64,000 bases of DNA from Laspinema olomoucense D3b (GTDB lineage Bacteria > Cyanobacteriota > Cyanobacteriia > Cyanobacteriales > Laspinemataceae): NCBI RefSeq assembly GCF_025370785.1, contig NZ_JAMXFA010000008.1:142862-206861 (forward strand), given 5' to 3'. This document shows positions 25,990 through 34,906 of the stretch, piece after piece. Numbering within the stretch: position 1 is the first letter of the stretch; the number at the start of each line of letters is the position of its first letter. The notes below the pieces were generated by a model. It was not told the DNA's origin and searched no databases. It worked only from the letters and a program-made list of their open reading frames with translations. Both the position numbers and the translations under genes were made by a program.

Positions 25990-26529
25990 ATGTCGAGGCG
26001 CAAAGGCAAAAAATCAATGAAGGATGAGGGCAGTATTTGGGATGAACCGAAAACAGCCAGACTGAACGCATCCTTAACTCCAACAGGATATAAGGGCCTT
26101 AAAGCTTTGGGTAAACGTCTGAGTCTATCCATTAGTGAAATAATCGAACGCCTGGGCAGACAAGAGTTACAATTGCCGACAGTCCCTCAAAAAAAAATAG
26201 AATATGGTGAAATCCTCCGTAGTCTTCCCCAGTTCAGTCCCAAGGTCCTAGTCCTCATTGCCTCTAAAGCTCTGAATTTGGCTAAAAATCGGCTAGACTA
26301 CGATTCACCAACACTCCCAGATTTACTCAGTGGGCTGGATTTGTCCGAATTATCCGACAATTCTCTGATTCCTCTTGATGATTTACAGCAATTAATTCAA
26401 GGTGACCGTCCCCCTACCCAAGGCGAGATTATTCAACTTGCTTCGGCTTTGGATATGAATTATGAAGATTTAGCTAAATTGCTTAACGGTTATCAACAAG
26501 TTAAAGATTATGAACAACTTCCCAAATGA
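25990..26529 (+). CDS. Ribbon-helix-helix / XRE-like DNA-binding regulator
   Basis: The product is 179 aa with a basic N-terminal arm (MSRRKGKKSMKDEG). A ribbon-helix-helix-like unit follows (TARLNASLTPTGYKGLKALGKRLSLSISEIIERL, residues about 21-57). The last third (DLQQLIQGDRPPTQGEIIQLASALDMNYEDLAKLL) looks like a partial XRE/Cro-type HTH, as in small cyanobacterial plasmid regulators. It overlaps the next gene by 20 bases. It may control the adjacent divergent operon or plasmid copy or partition. Confidence 0.68.
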   Translation: MSRRKGKKSMKDEGSIWDEPKTARLNASLTPTGYKGLKALGKRLSLSISEIIERLGRQELQLPTVPQKKIEYGEILRSLPQFSPKVLVLIASKALNLAKNRLDYDSPTLPDLLSGLDLSELSDNSLIPLDDLQQLIQGDRPPTQGEIIQLASALDMNYEDLAKLLNGYQQVKDYEQLPK

Positions 26530-27151
26530 TTGCGATGTGATATTAAACGAACAAGGATTAACTTTATTATGTGATTCAGTAGAAGTAGCCAGGAATTTAT
26601 TGAAACAACCAGCAGCGATCGCCACTTGGGCTGTAAGACTTCGTTCCAAAGAAGCCTTCATCAAATGCCCGGTCAGCCAAGGTTTTCGTGTTTTTCGAGT
26701 TCCCGTAAGTTTAGCTGAAGAACAACCTGAATCTAAACCAGTTACCCGAGATGAAAATTGGATATTTAATGGGGAAATTTGTTTAAACAAAACATTGATT
26801 CAAATTCTTAATCGGATGGTCGAATCTGAAAGACCTATGGCTTTGGTGGAGATGATGACTGACCGACAACTTTGGATTAATGACCCGATGCAACAACTTC
26901 TCCAAACTCCTGCTTCCGAAGCTACACAACGTTGTATGAAAGATTTCTGGTTACCGGGTGATTTGGATATTTTGAAACAACGTTGTCATCAAGAAAGTCA
27001 ATTTGTTCATAATTATGAGGGGGGATTGAATCCTACAGTTTGGGCTGAGTTGACTACTGAATTTGAATTAATAGAAGCTGGTGATAAATTTTATCGACTG
27101 GCTACTAATCTTGATACGGTCACTAAATCTCATCCTTATGCAACAAGTTAA
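26510..27151 (+). CDS. Hypothetical protein with PAS-like C-terminal half
   Basis: The product is 213 aa, overlapping the regulator gene by 20 bases. The N-terminal half has an SKEAFIKCPVSQGFRVFRVP segment. The second half (ALVEMMTDRQLWINDPMQQLLQTP ... WAELTTEFELIEAGDKFYRLA) has the strand-helix pattern of a PAS sensor fold (DRQLWINDP resembles the DGxIxyxN entry of PAS). No catalytic domain is attached. It could sense a small ligand and act on the RHH/XRE regulator. Family assignment is tentative. Confidence 0.5.
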   Translation: MNNFPNDCDVILNEQGLTLLCDSVEVARNLLKQPAAIATWAVRLRSKEAFIKCPVSQGFRVFRVPVSLAEEQPESKPVTRDENWIFNGEICLNKTLIQILNRMVESERPMALVEMMTDRQLWINDPMQQLLQTPASEATQRCMKDFWLPGDLDILKQRCHQESQFVHNYEGGLNPTVWAELTTEFELIEAGDKFYRLATNLDTVTKSHPYATS

Positions 27152-27329
27152 TTGGTTGAAGGTCAGAAAATTATTAATGATTACTGTAACCATCACTTTA
27201 GTTTTAATAGTCGTGATTGCTTTAGCAATTGATTGGTGGAGAGCCAGAGATGGTTATTGTGTTCAATATAAACCTGATGGTTCTAGGCAATTACTTTATG
27301 GTTCGGATTGCTTTAACAATCCAAACTAA
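27138..27329 (+). CDS. Small single-pass membrane protein
   Basis: The product is 63 aa from the ATG at 27138, overlapping the previous gene by 14 bases. One strong membrane helix (LLMITVTITLVLIVVIALAI) precedes a short Cys-containing exterior part (DGYCVQYKPDG ... GSDCFNNPN). It is the last gene of the AT-rich left region. No family is recognised. Confidence 0.55.
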   Translation: MQQVNWLKVRKLLMITVTITLVLIVVIALAIDWWRARDGYCVQYKPDGSRQLLYGSDCFNNPN

Positions 27330-27554
27330 TCTTAGATACTGCCTATAATATATTTCATATTAACAATTTTTTGCTTGTCTTTATTCTTAATAAATAAAAG
27401 ATTGCAGATTGCCCACATGAAAAGACTCAAGAAAAAGCGAAGAGGGACCCCGTTGCTAGAACCAATGAACTCATCAAGATTAGACCAAAATAGGCCATCC
27501 GATTGGAGCGTAAACTCCCCACTCGTTCCTGATTCGGCCCAACTCTATTGTGAG

Positions 27555-29381
27555 CTACCCCATGAACACCGCTGACTCCGATTGCAAGACCGACTCAGCA
27601 AACTGGGCGATCGCAGCCCAACCGCGATAGAACAACCCATAAGGGCTGCGATAACCCTTCTCTGTCCAACCGGGAAGGCACTGTTTCGAGGCAGCAGCGG
27701 CAAAAGTTTCGGAAATAGAATCTAGGCCCCTATCGCCCAACATACCCTCCAAACGCAAATCTTCCGCGCAGATATGCCAGGTGGCACCGGCATCGGTTTG
27801 AATGTTCACAAAATTTACGGAATCGGGTTCAGTTGTTACGGTGACAAATTCCCCGGTGGCTGGATGTTCCGGTTTGACGACCAAGACCCGATCGCCTTCG
27901 TTGACGGGAGAAGCGGGGATGGGGTGAGCCATTTGCGCCAGGAGCGATTTATAAGTTTCAACCTGGGGATTTTGTGCGGGGGTGGTTGGTTGTTGGGAGT
28001 TTTGTGTTTGTTCGGCTAATTCGGCTTCTAAGGCCATGACTTTGGCGACCAAAGTTGAATTATCGCTGTACTTCATATTTTGTTTGGATGCCGCCATCTC
28101 TGAAGCTAAGGCGTCGTAACGTTGCTGGGTTTGGTCAAGTTGACTTAGCAGTTGTTGATTCTGCTGTCTTAACTGCTCCAGGACTGCATCAGACCGGGTG
28201 GCTTCGACTTGAGCTAATTGTTGTTGGAGTAGGTGAATCTCTAAATCTTTCTGGGCATTTTCCTGGATAAGTCCTTGGAGTTCTTGGTTTTCTTGTTCGA
28301 GGCGATCGCGCTGGGCTTGGAGTGCATGAATCAGGGCAGTTGCTTTGTCCGCTTCTTTAAGTTGCGCCGACAGGTCCCGGACTTGCCGTTCCAGTTGCGC
28401 CACTCGGTCTGGAGATTTGGGGACGGCTGGAGCGAGTTTTTGTTGGGCTAAGGCTTGTTGGAGATGATGATGCTTGGCTACGGCCTTGCCAGAGTTTCCT
28501 GCTTCAGCTTGGGCCAAATTCTGGACACAGGCGCGAAATTCTTGGGAAGCTGTGGGGTCGAGTCCCAACCCGCGCTCTATCCATTTGAGTTGCGCTTCCG
28601 GAACCACTTCATCAGAGGAAGCGCAGTTGGCAAGGAAGGCGCTAATCGCCGGGTTAGTTTTGCGTTTGTGTTGGGATTTGATGAGTTTGGAGATGTTCCA
28701 GTCGGTCAGGGTTTGGACCGCTTCAACCAAATGGTCGGTGAGGACCACCGGCTCGGCGGCATTCGGTTGGGACATTTGAGCTAGACGTAATGCCTCCGCT
28801 TGCAGGGTCGCGAGACTTTCCTCATCCATCTCGCAGGAGGCATAGGAGATTAAACGCCAATCGGCAAGGGTGGCGGGCTGCCCTAAAGTAATCGTTTTCC
28901 GGGTCTGACGGATGCTGGCGACGGTTTGTTTGCCCGATTTGAGCAATTTTACGAGCAGGTGCTCATCGCTGATTTTGGTGAGTTCTTTGACAGCGCTGAT
29001 GGACCAGGATTGGACCGAGTTGAGGATGAGCTTCTGGATGCGCTGACGTTGGCCGTCAAACCATTCTGAAATCTGGATGAGCGACCGGGCCATCCAAGTC
29101 GAACCCCCGAAGTCGGAGGATTCTAGCCACTCGTCAAACAGTTGAGCCCCTTCGGTCGAACCATTCTCTTCGCAAAGTTCTTGGAGGATTTGACGGAAAC
29201 TGCGCCCAATCTCAAGGCCGGTAACGAATGTGTGTTGAACAAAACTGAAAAATTGCTGTAAGGTCTCCAGGGCTTCGGTTTGGAGTTCCTGGGAGCCGAA
29301 AGTGCTGTAATCGTAATCTAAACGGAGGTTTAGCAGAACTGGGCTAAACGGTTTAGCTGTAGATGCTTGTAGGGTATTCAT
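27555..29381 (-). CDS. Long coiled-coil protein, cyanobacterial type
   Basis: The product is 608 aa. The N-terminal helical domain (QQFFSFVQHTFVTGLEIGRS) resembles DUF3102-like phage/plasmid proteins. An extended Gln/Glu-rich coiled coil spans about residues 310-460 (LERQVRDLSAQLKEADKA; LRQQNQQLLSQLDQTQQRYD). A small beta domain (GDRVLVVKPEHPATGEFVTV) and a C-terminal segment (GLDSISETFAAAASKQCLPG) follow. Base composition is clearly higher in G+C than the genes to its left. Function is unknown; perhaps nucleoid or replication associated. Confidence 0.62.
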   Translation of the reverse strand: MNTLQASTAKPFSPVLLNLRLDYDYSTFGSQELQTEALETLQQFFSFVQHTFVTGLEIGRSFRQILQELCEENGSTEGAQLFDEWLESSDFGGSTWMARSLIQISEWFDGQRQRIQKLILNSVQSWSISAVKELTKISDEHLLVKLLKSGKQTVASIRQTRKTITLGQPATLADWRLISYASCEMDEESLATLQAEALRLAQMSQPNAAEPVVLTDHLVEAVQTLTDWNISKLIKSQHKRKTNPAISAFLANCASSDEVVPEAQLKWIERGLGLDPTASQEFRACVQNLAQAEAGNSGKAVAKHHHLQQALAQQKLAPAVPKSPDRVAQLERQVRDLSAQLKEADKATALIHALQAQRDRLEQENQELQGLIQENAQKDLEIHLLQQQLAQVEATRSDAVLEQLRQQNQQLLSQLDQTQQRYDALASEMAASKQNMKYSDNSTLVAKVMALEAELAEQTQNSQQPTTPAQNPQVETYKSLLAQMAHPIPASPVNEGDRVLVVKPEHPATGEFVTVTTEPDSVNFVNIQTDAGATWHICAEDLRLEGMLGDRGLDSISETFAAAASKQCLPGWTEKGYRSPYGLFYRGWAAIAQFAESVLQSESAVFMG

Positions 29382-29471
29382 GGTATGGTAGATGCAGTAT
29401 TTATTTTTGGTCTAGGCGAGGTGGTACTCGCCTTTTTGCTGGCTTAATTTTATCGATTAATCGAAAATTCG

Positions 29472-29756
29472 TCAATCTCGGGAATTGTACATAATTGTAA
29501 ACAACTCATCCAGGGACTCTAGATCGAAGTAGTTAATCAAGGCGCATAACGTTCCTTTGTCAAACCTCTTAGCGGTGTTTTCTCGGATATTGCGCAGGGC
29601 TGCTGCTCCAATTTTTGTCGCTTCACTTAGCTCCTGTTGAGTCAGACCCCGCTCCTCCATTAACTCGTCTAGTCGGCAATGAAGCTCGATTTCAACGTTT
29701 TGAAGTGCTGGTCTTTTGTTCGGTGGTGTGTATGGAGGGGGTTGTCTAGCAGGCAT
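29472..29756 (-). CDS. XRE-family helix-turn-helix protein
   Basis: The product is 94 aa from the ATG at 29756 (a GTG at 29783 is possible). After a Pro-rich arm it has a Cro/C1-type HTH: LDELMEERGLTQQELSEATKIGAAALRNIRENTAKRFDKGTL (the last element is the recognition helix). It is a likely transcriptional repressor or antitoxin. It stands among three DNA-binding genes that flank the start of the DISARM island. Confidence 0.85.
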   Translation of the reverse strand: MPARQPPPYTPPNKRPALQNVEIELHCRLDELMEERGLTQQELSEATKIGAAALRNIRENTAKRFDKGTLCALINYFDLESLDELFTIMYNSRD

Positions 29757-29985
29757 GGACCTAGTTGATTTGGCAATAAACACTCAAATCGTATTGTCCC
29801 TTGCTTGGTAGATTTCTGTCTGTGAAGGACAGTTGATGGTGGCTTATTTTGGCGGCGATCGCCTGATCAATGACCACAGGGGACCCATATAGTCAAAGAC
29901 TTTGCCGAAACGGAGGTCTGGTCTCATGGCAATTAGTTTTATAGGGATGGGTCTCCCGTTGCTGCGGGGGACTTTTTTGTATCGA

Positions 29986-30321
29986 CTATTTGTCTTCTTC
30001 TGGTTCAAACCTCAGCAAATCATCGATCGCCAAGTCTGAGCGTCCAGTTTCTTTTCTGACCCAATCTCGAAGTTTGACCAAGGTGGCAAACTCAGATTTT
30101 GTTAAAAGTCCAGATTTAGCAGAGGACAAAGTTCGCCGATCTATCTTGTTGCCTTCGAGCAGAAGTTGCTCATACACCGAGGCAATTGATTTGCCGGAGG
30201 GCCAATATGGGCTTAGATCAACGTAGACTTTCTCTTTCACAGCGTTACTTTGGTACTGATTCGACGGTCTACGCTGATGTTGCCATACTTCTATGCTATT
30301 ACGTTGACGTGCAGACGTCAA
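29986..30321 (-). CDS. Probable DNA-binding protein with disrupted 5' end
   Basis: The product is 111 aa if the TTG at 30321 is used. The region KSIASVYEQLLLEGNKIDRRTLSSAKSG resembles an HTH core. In the same frame, 29 codons upstream, is an ATG at 30408 with a strong AAGGAGG ribosome binding site. A TGA stops that frame at codon 17. Either a 16-residue leader peptide controls the gene or the original start has been lost to a nonsense mutation. A perfect palindrome (30304-30321) covers the TTG start, suggesting autoregulation. Confidence 0.5.
   Translation of the reverse strand: MTSARQRNSIEVWQHQRRPSNQYQSNAVKEKVYVDLSPYWPSGKSIASVYEQLLLEGNKIDRRTLSSAKSGLLTKSEFATLVKLRDWVRKETGRSDLAIDDLLRFEPEEDK
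30304..30321. promoter_or_regulatory. Palindromic operator-like site
   Basis: TTGACGT-GCAG-ACGTCAA is a perfect 7-bp inverted repeat with a 4-bp spacer. It lies at the translational start of the 111-aa DNA-binding gene, the position expected for an autorepressor operator. Confidence 0.65.
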
Positions 30322-30360
30322 TACATCAAAGTAAAGAGCGAAAATTGGCGAATTATTTCA

Positions 30361-30408
30361 GGGAATCTGGCTAGAGGTTCTAGCCGTAGACTCTTGTCGG
30401 TTATCCAT
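30361..30408 (-). CDS. 16-residue upstream ORF with strong ribosome binding site
   Basis: ATG at 30408, preceded 7 bases upstream by AAGGAGG on the minus strand, encodes MDNRQESTARTSSQIP and stops at TGA. It is in frame with the DNA-binding gene downstream, so it may be a leader peptide or the severed N-terminus of that gene. Confidence 0.4.
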
Positions 30409-30703
30409 CAAAAACCTCCTTGTTGACGGCATCGACGCTTGAGCCGGTTAGTTTGAGCATCCAGTTGCTGGCACCAAGTCTTAGAGTCTGACTAGGGTAA
30501 GCCTTAACCGGGTTTGGCTGATGACAACCTTAGTCAATCAACCTTGCTGCCTTCTCAAAAGTCTAGAAAAAGCAAAGTGACCGAAACGAAATCATTCTAG
30601 GCACTTGACTGTTTCCCTTTTAGCTAATTTTTCGGGTTTTGTCAAGGCCAAACTAAAAATGCTTAAAGCCTTGCCAGCAAATATTTTTGGCTATTTTTGG
30701 CTC

Positions 30704-30757
30704 TTGACATAAAAATTAAGAAAAGTAAACAAATTTTGAGAAAAGCGAAGGCGCTTT
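30704..30757 (+). promoter_or_regulatory. Candidate promoter and inverted repeat for the DISARM-side regulator
   Basis: TTGACA at 30704-30709 and a weak TAAACA at 30726-30731 are 16 bases apart. Downstream lies the perfect inverted repeat AAAGCG-AAGG-CGCTTT (30742-30757), a possible operator. The gene starts at GTG 30813. The rest of 30409-30703 shows no gene. Confidence 0.5.
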
Positions 30758-30812
30758 GCTATTTGTCGGAAATTCACCCCACAATAGATTGGGACAGTAT
30801 GGAAGGTAGAGT

Positions 30813-31598
30813 GTGACGAGTCGAAGTCAGAGATTGTCAGATCTGTTGCTGTTTCTGGAAAGCCAGATGTTGGCTCCACCAGAGGAGCGGGAGCCTATAT
30901 TGCTCGAATACCTCAATCGAGTGGGGCCAACTAGCAGTGTGACCAGCTTAAAACGCTGGAAAGCGGGTGAGCAGTTTCCTTGGCGCTCGAAGCGGATTTT
31001 GTTGGCACAGGCTATCGGCTGTACCCATCCGGAACTAGATCGATTTTTGCTCAAGGGAGAACCTGAAAATTCACAAGTGTTTTTTGTTCGATTACCTGAG
31101 TTGCTGCCAGAATACCGCACACGTAAAGCTGAAATTAAAATTTCGGTTAGTTCTGAGGTGGGAATTTTAGAGGGTATGGAGGTTTTAAATCATCAACTTT
31201 TGCAGATGAGTCAACGAAATTCGTTTGGTTCATATAAAAAGTTACTAAATATTTTAGAAGCTCGAATTGATTTGCTCGATATAGAATCAATGATAGTTTT
31301 AAAATCTAAACTTTCTGAAGCTATTGAATTAAAAATAAACCGATTAAATTTGGCTCAAGAGAAGTCTTCCAATCAGGGGGAAACCTTTGGTTCTATTTTG
31401 GCAAATAAAAATCTTGTCCAAATTTCTCAATATACGCAAATTCCCCGGGCCAGATTGGAGGAAATTGCCAATTCACAAGTCAAACCTTCTGATGGAGAAC
31501 TTTCTTTGCTTGAAGGGTGTTTAGATATATCTTTGGAAGAGCTTATACGAATTCGGGCAACCACCCAGTATCAAATCAATAAGGATAGGCTGTTATGA
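30813..31598 (+). CDS. HTH-containing regulator upstream of DISARM
   Basis: The product is 261 aa with a GTG start preceded by GGAAGG. There is an N-terminal helical domain (RLSDLLLFLESQMLAPPEEREP ... SVTSLKRWKAGEQFPWRSKRILLAQAIGCTHPELDRFL) with HTH character. The centre is helical. The C-terminal part is XRE-like (ASNKNLVQISQYTQIPRARLEEIANSQVKPSDGEL region, residues about 190-245). It is 40 bases from drmD on the same strand, so it is probably the island's transcriptional regulator. Its exact family is not recognised. Confidence 0.6.
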   Translation: MTSRSQRLSDLLLFLESQMLAPPEEREPILLEYLNRVGPTSSVTSLKRWKAGEQFPWRSKRILLAQAIGCTHPELDRFLLKGEPENSQVFFVRLPELLPEYRTRKAEIKISVSSEVGILEGMEVLNHQLLQMSQRNSFGSYKKLLNILEARIDLLDIESMIVLKSKLSEAIELKINRLNLAQEKSSNQGETFGSILANKNLVQISQYTQIPRARLEEIANSQVKPSDGELSLLEGCLDISLEELIRIRATTQYQINKDRLL

Positions 31599-31638
31599 GT
31601 AATAGAATGAGATTGTTCTCCCTGGAGGCTGAATTTTG

Positions 31639-34600
31639 ATGAGTCATGCTACGGCGATCGCTGCTATTCCTGAACCGGGACAGCTTGTAGAAGTTCGAGG
31701 CCGCCGGTTTGCAGTGACTGATGTTCGCGCCTCTACCCTCCCCTATGATGCCTTGCGATCGCAACCTCACAAACCGCAGCATCTGGTTAGTCTCTCTTCG
31801 GTGGAGGATGATGCTCTCGGCGAAGAGTTGCAAGTGATTTGGGAGTTGGAACCCGGGGCGATCGTCTATGAGAAAATGGAGTTGCCTTATCCCAGTGGGT
31901 TCGATACTCCGGAACGATTGGCGGCATTTTTAGATGCGGTGCGCTGGGGGGCCTCTTCTACGGCAGATTTGCGATCGGTGCAGTCTCCGTTTAGAAGTGG
32001 GATTGATATTGAAGATTACCAACTCGATCCAGTGGTCCGGGCAATTCAAATGCCTCGGGTCAATTTATTGATTGCTGATGATGTGGGTTTGGGGAAAACC
32101 ATTGAGGCGGGGTTGGTGGCGCAGGAGTTGATTTTGCGTCAGCGATCGCGCCGAATTTTAATTGTCTGTCCCTCTTCCTTGCAGGTGCAGTGGCAGGAAC
32201 AAATGCGGGATAAATTTGGGTTGGATTTCCGCATTGTCAACAGCGATTTGATGCGAGATTTGCGCCGGAATCGCGGATTGCACGTTAATCCCTGGCAGCA
32301 TTTTCCTCGATTGATTACTTCGATTGATTTTCTCAAGCGCGATCGCCCCTTGCGGTTGATGCGAGAAGCGTTACCGGCAGAAGGGGAATCGGTTTATCCC
32401 CGCCGGTTTGATTTATTAATTGTGGATGAAGCGCACAATATTGCCCCTTCTGGTGGGGGTCGCTATGCGGTAGATTCCCAACGAACTGCTGCGATTCGGT
32501 TATTAGTGCCGCATTTCGAGCATAAATTATTCCTCACGGCGACGCCTCATAATGGGTATTTAGAAAGTTTTACCGCCTTGTTGGAGTTACTCGATTCCCA
32601 ACGTTTTGCCCGGGGGATTATTCCCGATCGCAATCAATTGCAGGTGGTTATGGTACGCCGGTTAAAGCGAGAACTGCCCCCGCGTTGGGATGGGACGCCA
32701 CGTTTTGCCCAACGGCAATTGGCAGCGATTCCCGTGGACTATTCGCCAGAAGAAAAGCGCGCCAATGAGTTATTAAATAATTATACCACATGGCGGCGCA
32801 AAGATGCTACAGATAAAATGGAATTGTATGCCACAGAATTTGTTTTAAAGTTATTGAAAAAGCGGCTATTTTCTTGCCCTGCTGCTTTTTTAAGTACCTT
32901 GGAAAAGCATCAAATTTCCTTGGAAGAAGCGAAGCGTAAAAGCAGTCGGACGATTGGAAAACCGAATGCGGGAATTTTGCGGCGGCAGTTGGAAGAAATA
33001 GAGGAAGATTTTGCTGATGATGATTTATATGAAGAATCTACCGACGATGCGATCGCCACAACTTCCCGGTTATTTCGAGAGTTGACTCCTCGGGAACGCC
33101 ACGCCCTTGATGAACTCAAAACTTGGGCGGAAAGCGCCTCTCGTCGTCCCGACTCGAAGGCGCGGGAATTGTTGAATTGGATTGAGACTCATATCAAACC
33201 GGGGGGCAAGTGGTCAACGGAACGGGTAATTATTTTCACGGAATATCGGGCAACTCAGAAATGGTTGTATGATTTATTGGCGGGACAGGGATTAGCAGAA
33301 GGCGATCGCCTGATGACCTTGTATGGGGGAATGAATTCGGAAGACCGCGAACGGATTAAAGCGGCATTTCAGGCAGGGGCCGATGTCTCAGATGTGCGGA
33401 TTTTATTGGCAACGGATGCCGCATCTGAAGGGTTGGATTTGCAGAATCATTGTTCTAATTTAATTCACTATGAAATTCCCTGGAATCCCAACCGCATGGA
33501 ACAGCGGAATGGACGAATCGATCGCCACGGACAGAAAGCGCCCCAGGTGATGATTTATCATTTTGTCGGCAAAAGCTATCAAGAACAAGCAACCACAGGC
33601 ATTCGTCCGGGGGATTTGGAAGGGGATTTAGAATTTTTGATGCGGGCGGCATTGAAAATCAACAATATTCGGGAAGATTTAGGGAAAGTCGGTCCGGTTA
33701 TTGCCCAACAAGTAGAGGAAGCAATGTTGGGTCGCCGGGTGAGTTTAGATACGACTGTTGCTGAAAAAAGCTCAGAACCCGTTCGCCAAATGTTGAAATT
33801 TGAGCGAAAAGTGCGGGACCAAATTGAGAAATTAAAAGAGCAATTTGAGGAAACTCGCAGCAATTTAAGACTGACTCCGGACAATATTGAGGCGGTGGTC
33901 AAGATTGGGTTAGAAATTGCCCAGCAACCGCCTTTAATTCCCGTTCGTAGGGACTCCTTTAGGAGTCATACCCAAGATATAACCCCTGAAGGGGGGACGT
34001 TGAACCTTTATTATTTGCCTGCATTGAGTGGAAGTTGGGCCAGTTGTAGTACAGGGTTGGCCCATCCCCATACCGGAGAAATTCGGCCTATTGCCTTCGA
34101 TCCAGATGTGACGCGGGGACGGGATAATGTGGTATTGGTGCATCTGAATCATCGCTTGGTTCAGATGTGTTTACGACTGTTGAGGGCGGAAGTTTGGTCC
34201 CGAGAAAGTAATAAGAATTTACATCGGGTGACCGTTGAAGTGCTGCCCTCCAATTCTAGTGAATTTCCCGTGGTAGTTGCTTATGGGCGGTTAGTCATTT
34301 TAGGGGGAGATTCTCAACGGTTGCATGAAGAAATGCTTGTTGCTGGGGGAGTGATTAAGCAAGGCAAGTTTGAAAAATTGGGGGTGGTGAAACTCCAGGA
34401 GTTGATAGCATCGGCGAAAGCAGAACCAGTTCCGGAGACGATGAGTCAAAAATTAGTGGAACTTTGGCCGAATTATGCCGAATCCTTGTTAAAACATTTG
34501 GAAAACCGAATGCGCGATCGCACGGCATCTTTAGAAAAATCATTGCAGGAGCGGTGTGATCAAGAAGTTGCCGATATCAGGGCTATTCTCACGGAGTTAA

Positions 34601-34842
34601 AAACCAGTATTGAACAAGAGTTAGCAGAACCGGAGTTTATGCAATTAGAACTGACGCTAGGTTTAAGCGACACCGAACGCACGCAATTTGACCGGGATAT
34701 CAATAGTCTGAAGGCGCGATTAGCGGAGATCCCCAAAGAAATCGAACGGGAAACCGCTGCAGTTCGCCAACGATTTGCACAACCTAGTCCCCGATTATTT
34801 CCTCTGGCGATTACCTATTTGGTTCCGAAGCGCTTAATCTAA
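31639..34842 (+). CDS. drmD: DISARM SNF2-like helicase DrmD
   Basis: The product is 1067 aa with the ATG at 31639 after TGGAGG. It is an SNF2-type superfamily 2 helicase: VGLGKTIEAG (K153) Walker A, VDEAH (263-266) Walker B, FLTATPHNGY motif III, and C-terminal helicase motifs RVIIFTEYRATQKW, LATDAASEGLDLQ and WNPNRMEQRNGRIDRHGQ. It matches the class 1 DISARM helicase, which moves on DNA to help restrict phage. One palindromic element (33943-34005) is inserted in frame and adds a SDSFRSH-like peptide. A close parallel is RapA-like ATPases, but the downstream drm genes decide the call. Confidence 0.93.
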   Translation: MSHATAIAAIPEPGQLVEVRGRRFAVTDVRASTLPYDALRSQPHKPQHLVSLSSVEDDALGEELQVIWELEPGAIVYEKMELPYPSGFDTPERLAAFLDAVRWGASSTADLRSVQSPFRSGIDIEDYQLDPVVRAIQMPRVNLLIADDVGLGKTIEAGLVAQELILRQRSRRILIVCPSSLQVQWQEQMRDKFGLDFRIVNSDLMRDLRRNRGLHVNPWQHFPRLITSIDFLKRDRPLRLMREALPAEGESVYPRRFDLLIVDEAHNIAPSGGGRYAVDSQRTAAIRLLVPHFEHKLFLTATPHNGYLESFTALLELLDSQRFARGIIPDRNQLQVVMVRRLKRELPPRWDGTPRFAQRQLAAIPVDYSPEEKRANELLNNYTTWRRKDATDKMELYATEFVLKLLKKRLFSCPAAFLSTLEKHQISLEEAKRKSSRTIGKPNAGILRRQLEEIEEDFADDDLYEESTDDAIATTSRLFRELTPRERHALDELKTWAESASRRPDSKARELLNWIETHIKPGGKWSTERVIIFTEYRATQKWLYDLLAGQGLAEGDRLMTLYGGMNSEDRERIKAAFQAGADVSDVRILLATDAASEGLDLQNHCSNLIHYEIPWNPNRMEQRNGRIDRHGQKAPQVMIYHFVGKSYQEQATTGIRPGDLEGDLEFLMRAALKINNIREDLGKVGPVIAQQVEEAMLGRRVSLDTTVAEKSSEPVRQMLKFERKVRDQIEKLKEQFEETRSNLRLTPDNIEAVVKIGLEIAQQPPLIPVRRDSFRSHTQDITPEGGTLNLYYLPALSGSWASCSTGLAHPHTGEIRPIAFDPDVTRGRDNVVLVHLNHRLVQMCLRLLRAEVWSRESNKNLHRVTVEVLPSNSSEFPVVVAYGRLVILGGDSQRLHEEMLVAGGVIKQGKFEKLGVVKLQELIASAKAEPVPETMSQKLVELWPNYAESLLKHLENRMRDRTASLEKSLQERCDQEVADIRAILTELKTSIEQELAEPEFMQLELTLGLSDTERTQFDRDINSLKARLAEIPKEIERETAAVRQRFAQPSPRLFPLAITYLVPKRLI
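33943..34005 (+). repeat. In-frame palindromic element copy 1 (in drmD)
   Basis: GTTCGTAGGGACTCCTTTAG-type repeat with GGAGT and CCCCT arms. It adds about 21 codons to drmD without disrupting the frame (RRDSFRSH ... TPEGGTLN). Confidence 0.9.
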
Positions 34843-34844
34843 CC

Positions 34845-34906
34845 GTTTGTAGTAACCCCTTTAGGGGTTGCACCATCTTATGACTCCTAAAGGAGTCACT
34901 ACAAAC
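34845..34906. repeat. Palindromic element copy 2 (between drmD and the antisense gene)
   Basis: Same family, with both CCCCTTTAGGGG and GACTCCTAAAGGAGTC stems. It provides the last codons (LCL) and the stop codon of the minus-strand gene at 34899. Confidence 0.9.

Noticed and set aside
27375..27575. 66-aa plus-strand frame in the composition-boundary spacer
   Set aside because: Basic, no domain, weak start signals, and its end overlaps the coiled-coil gene on the opposite strand.
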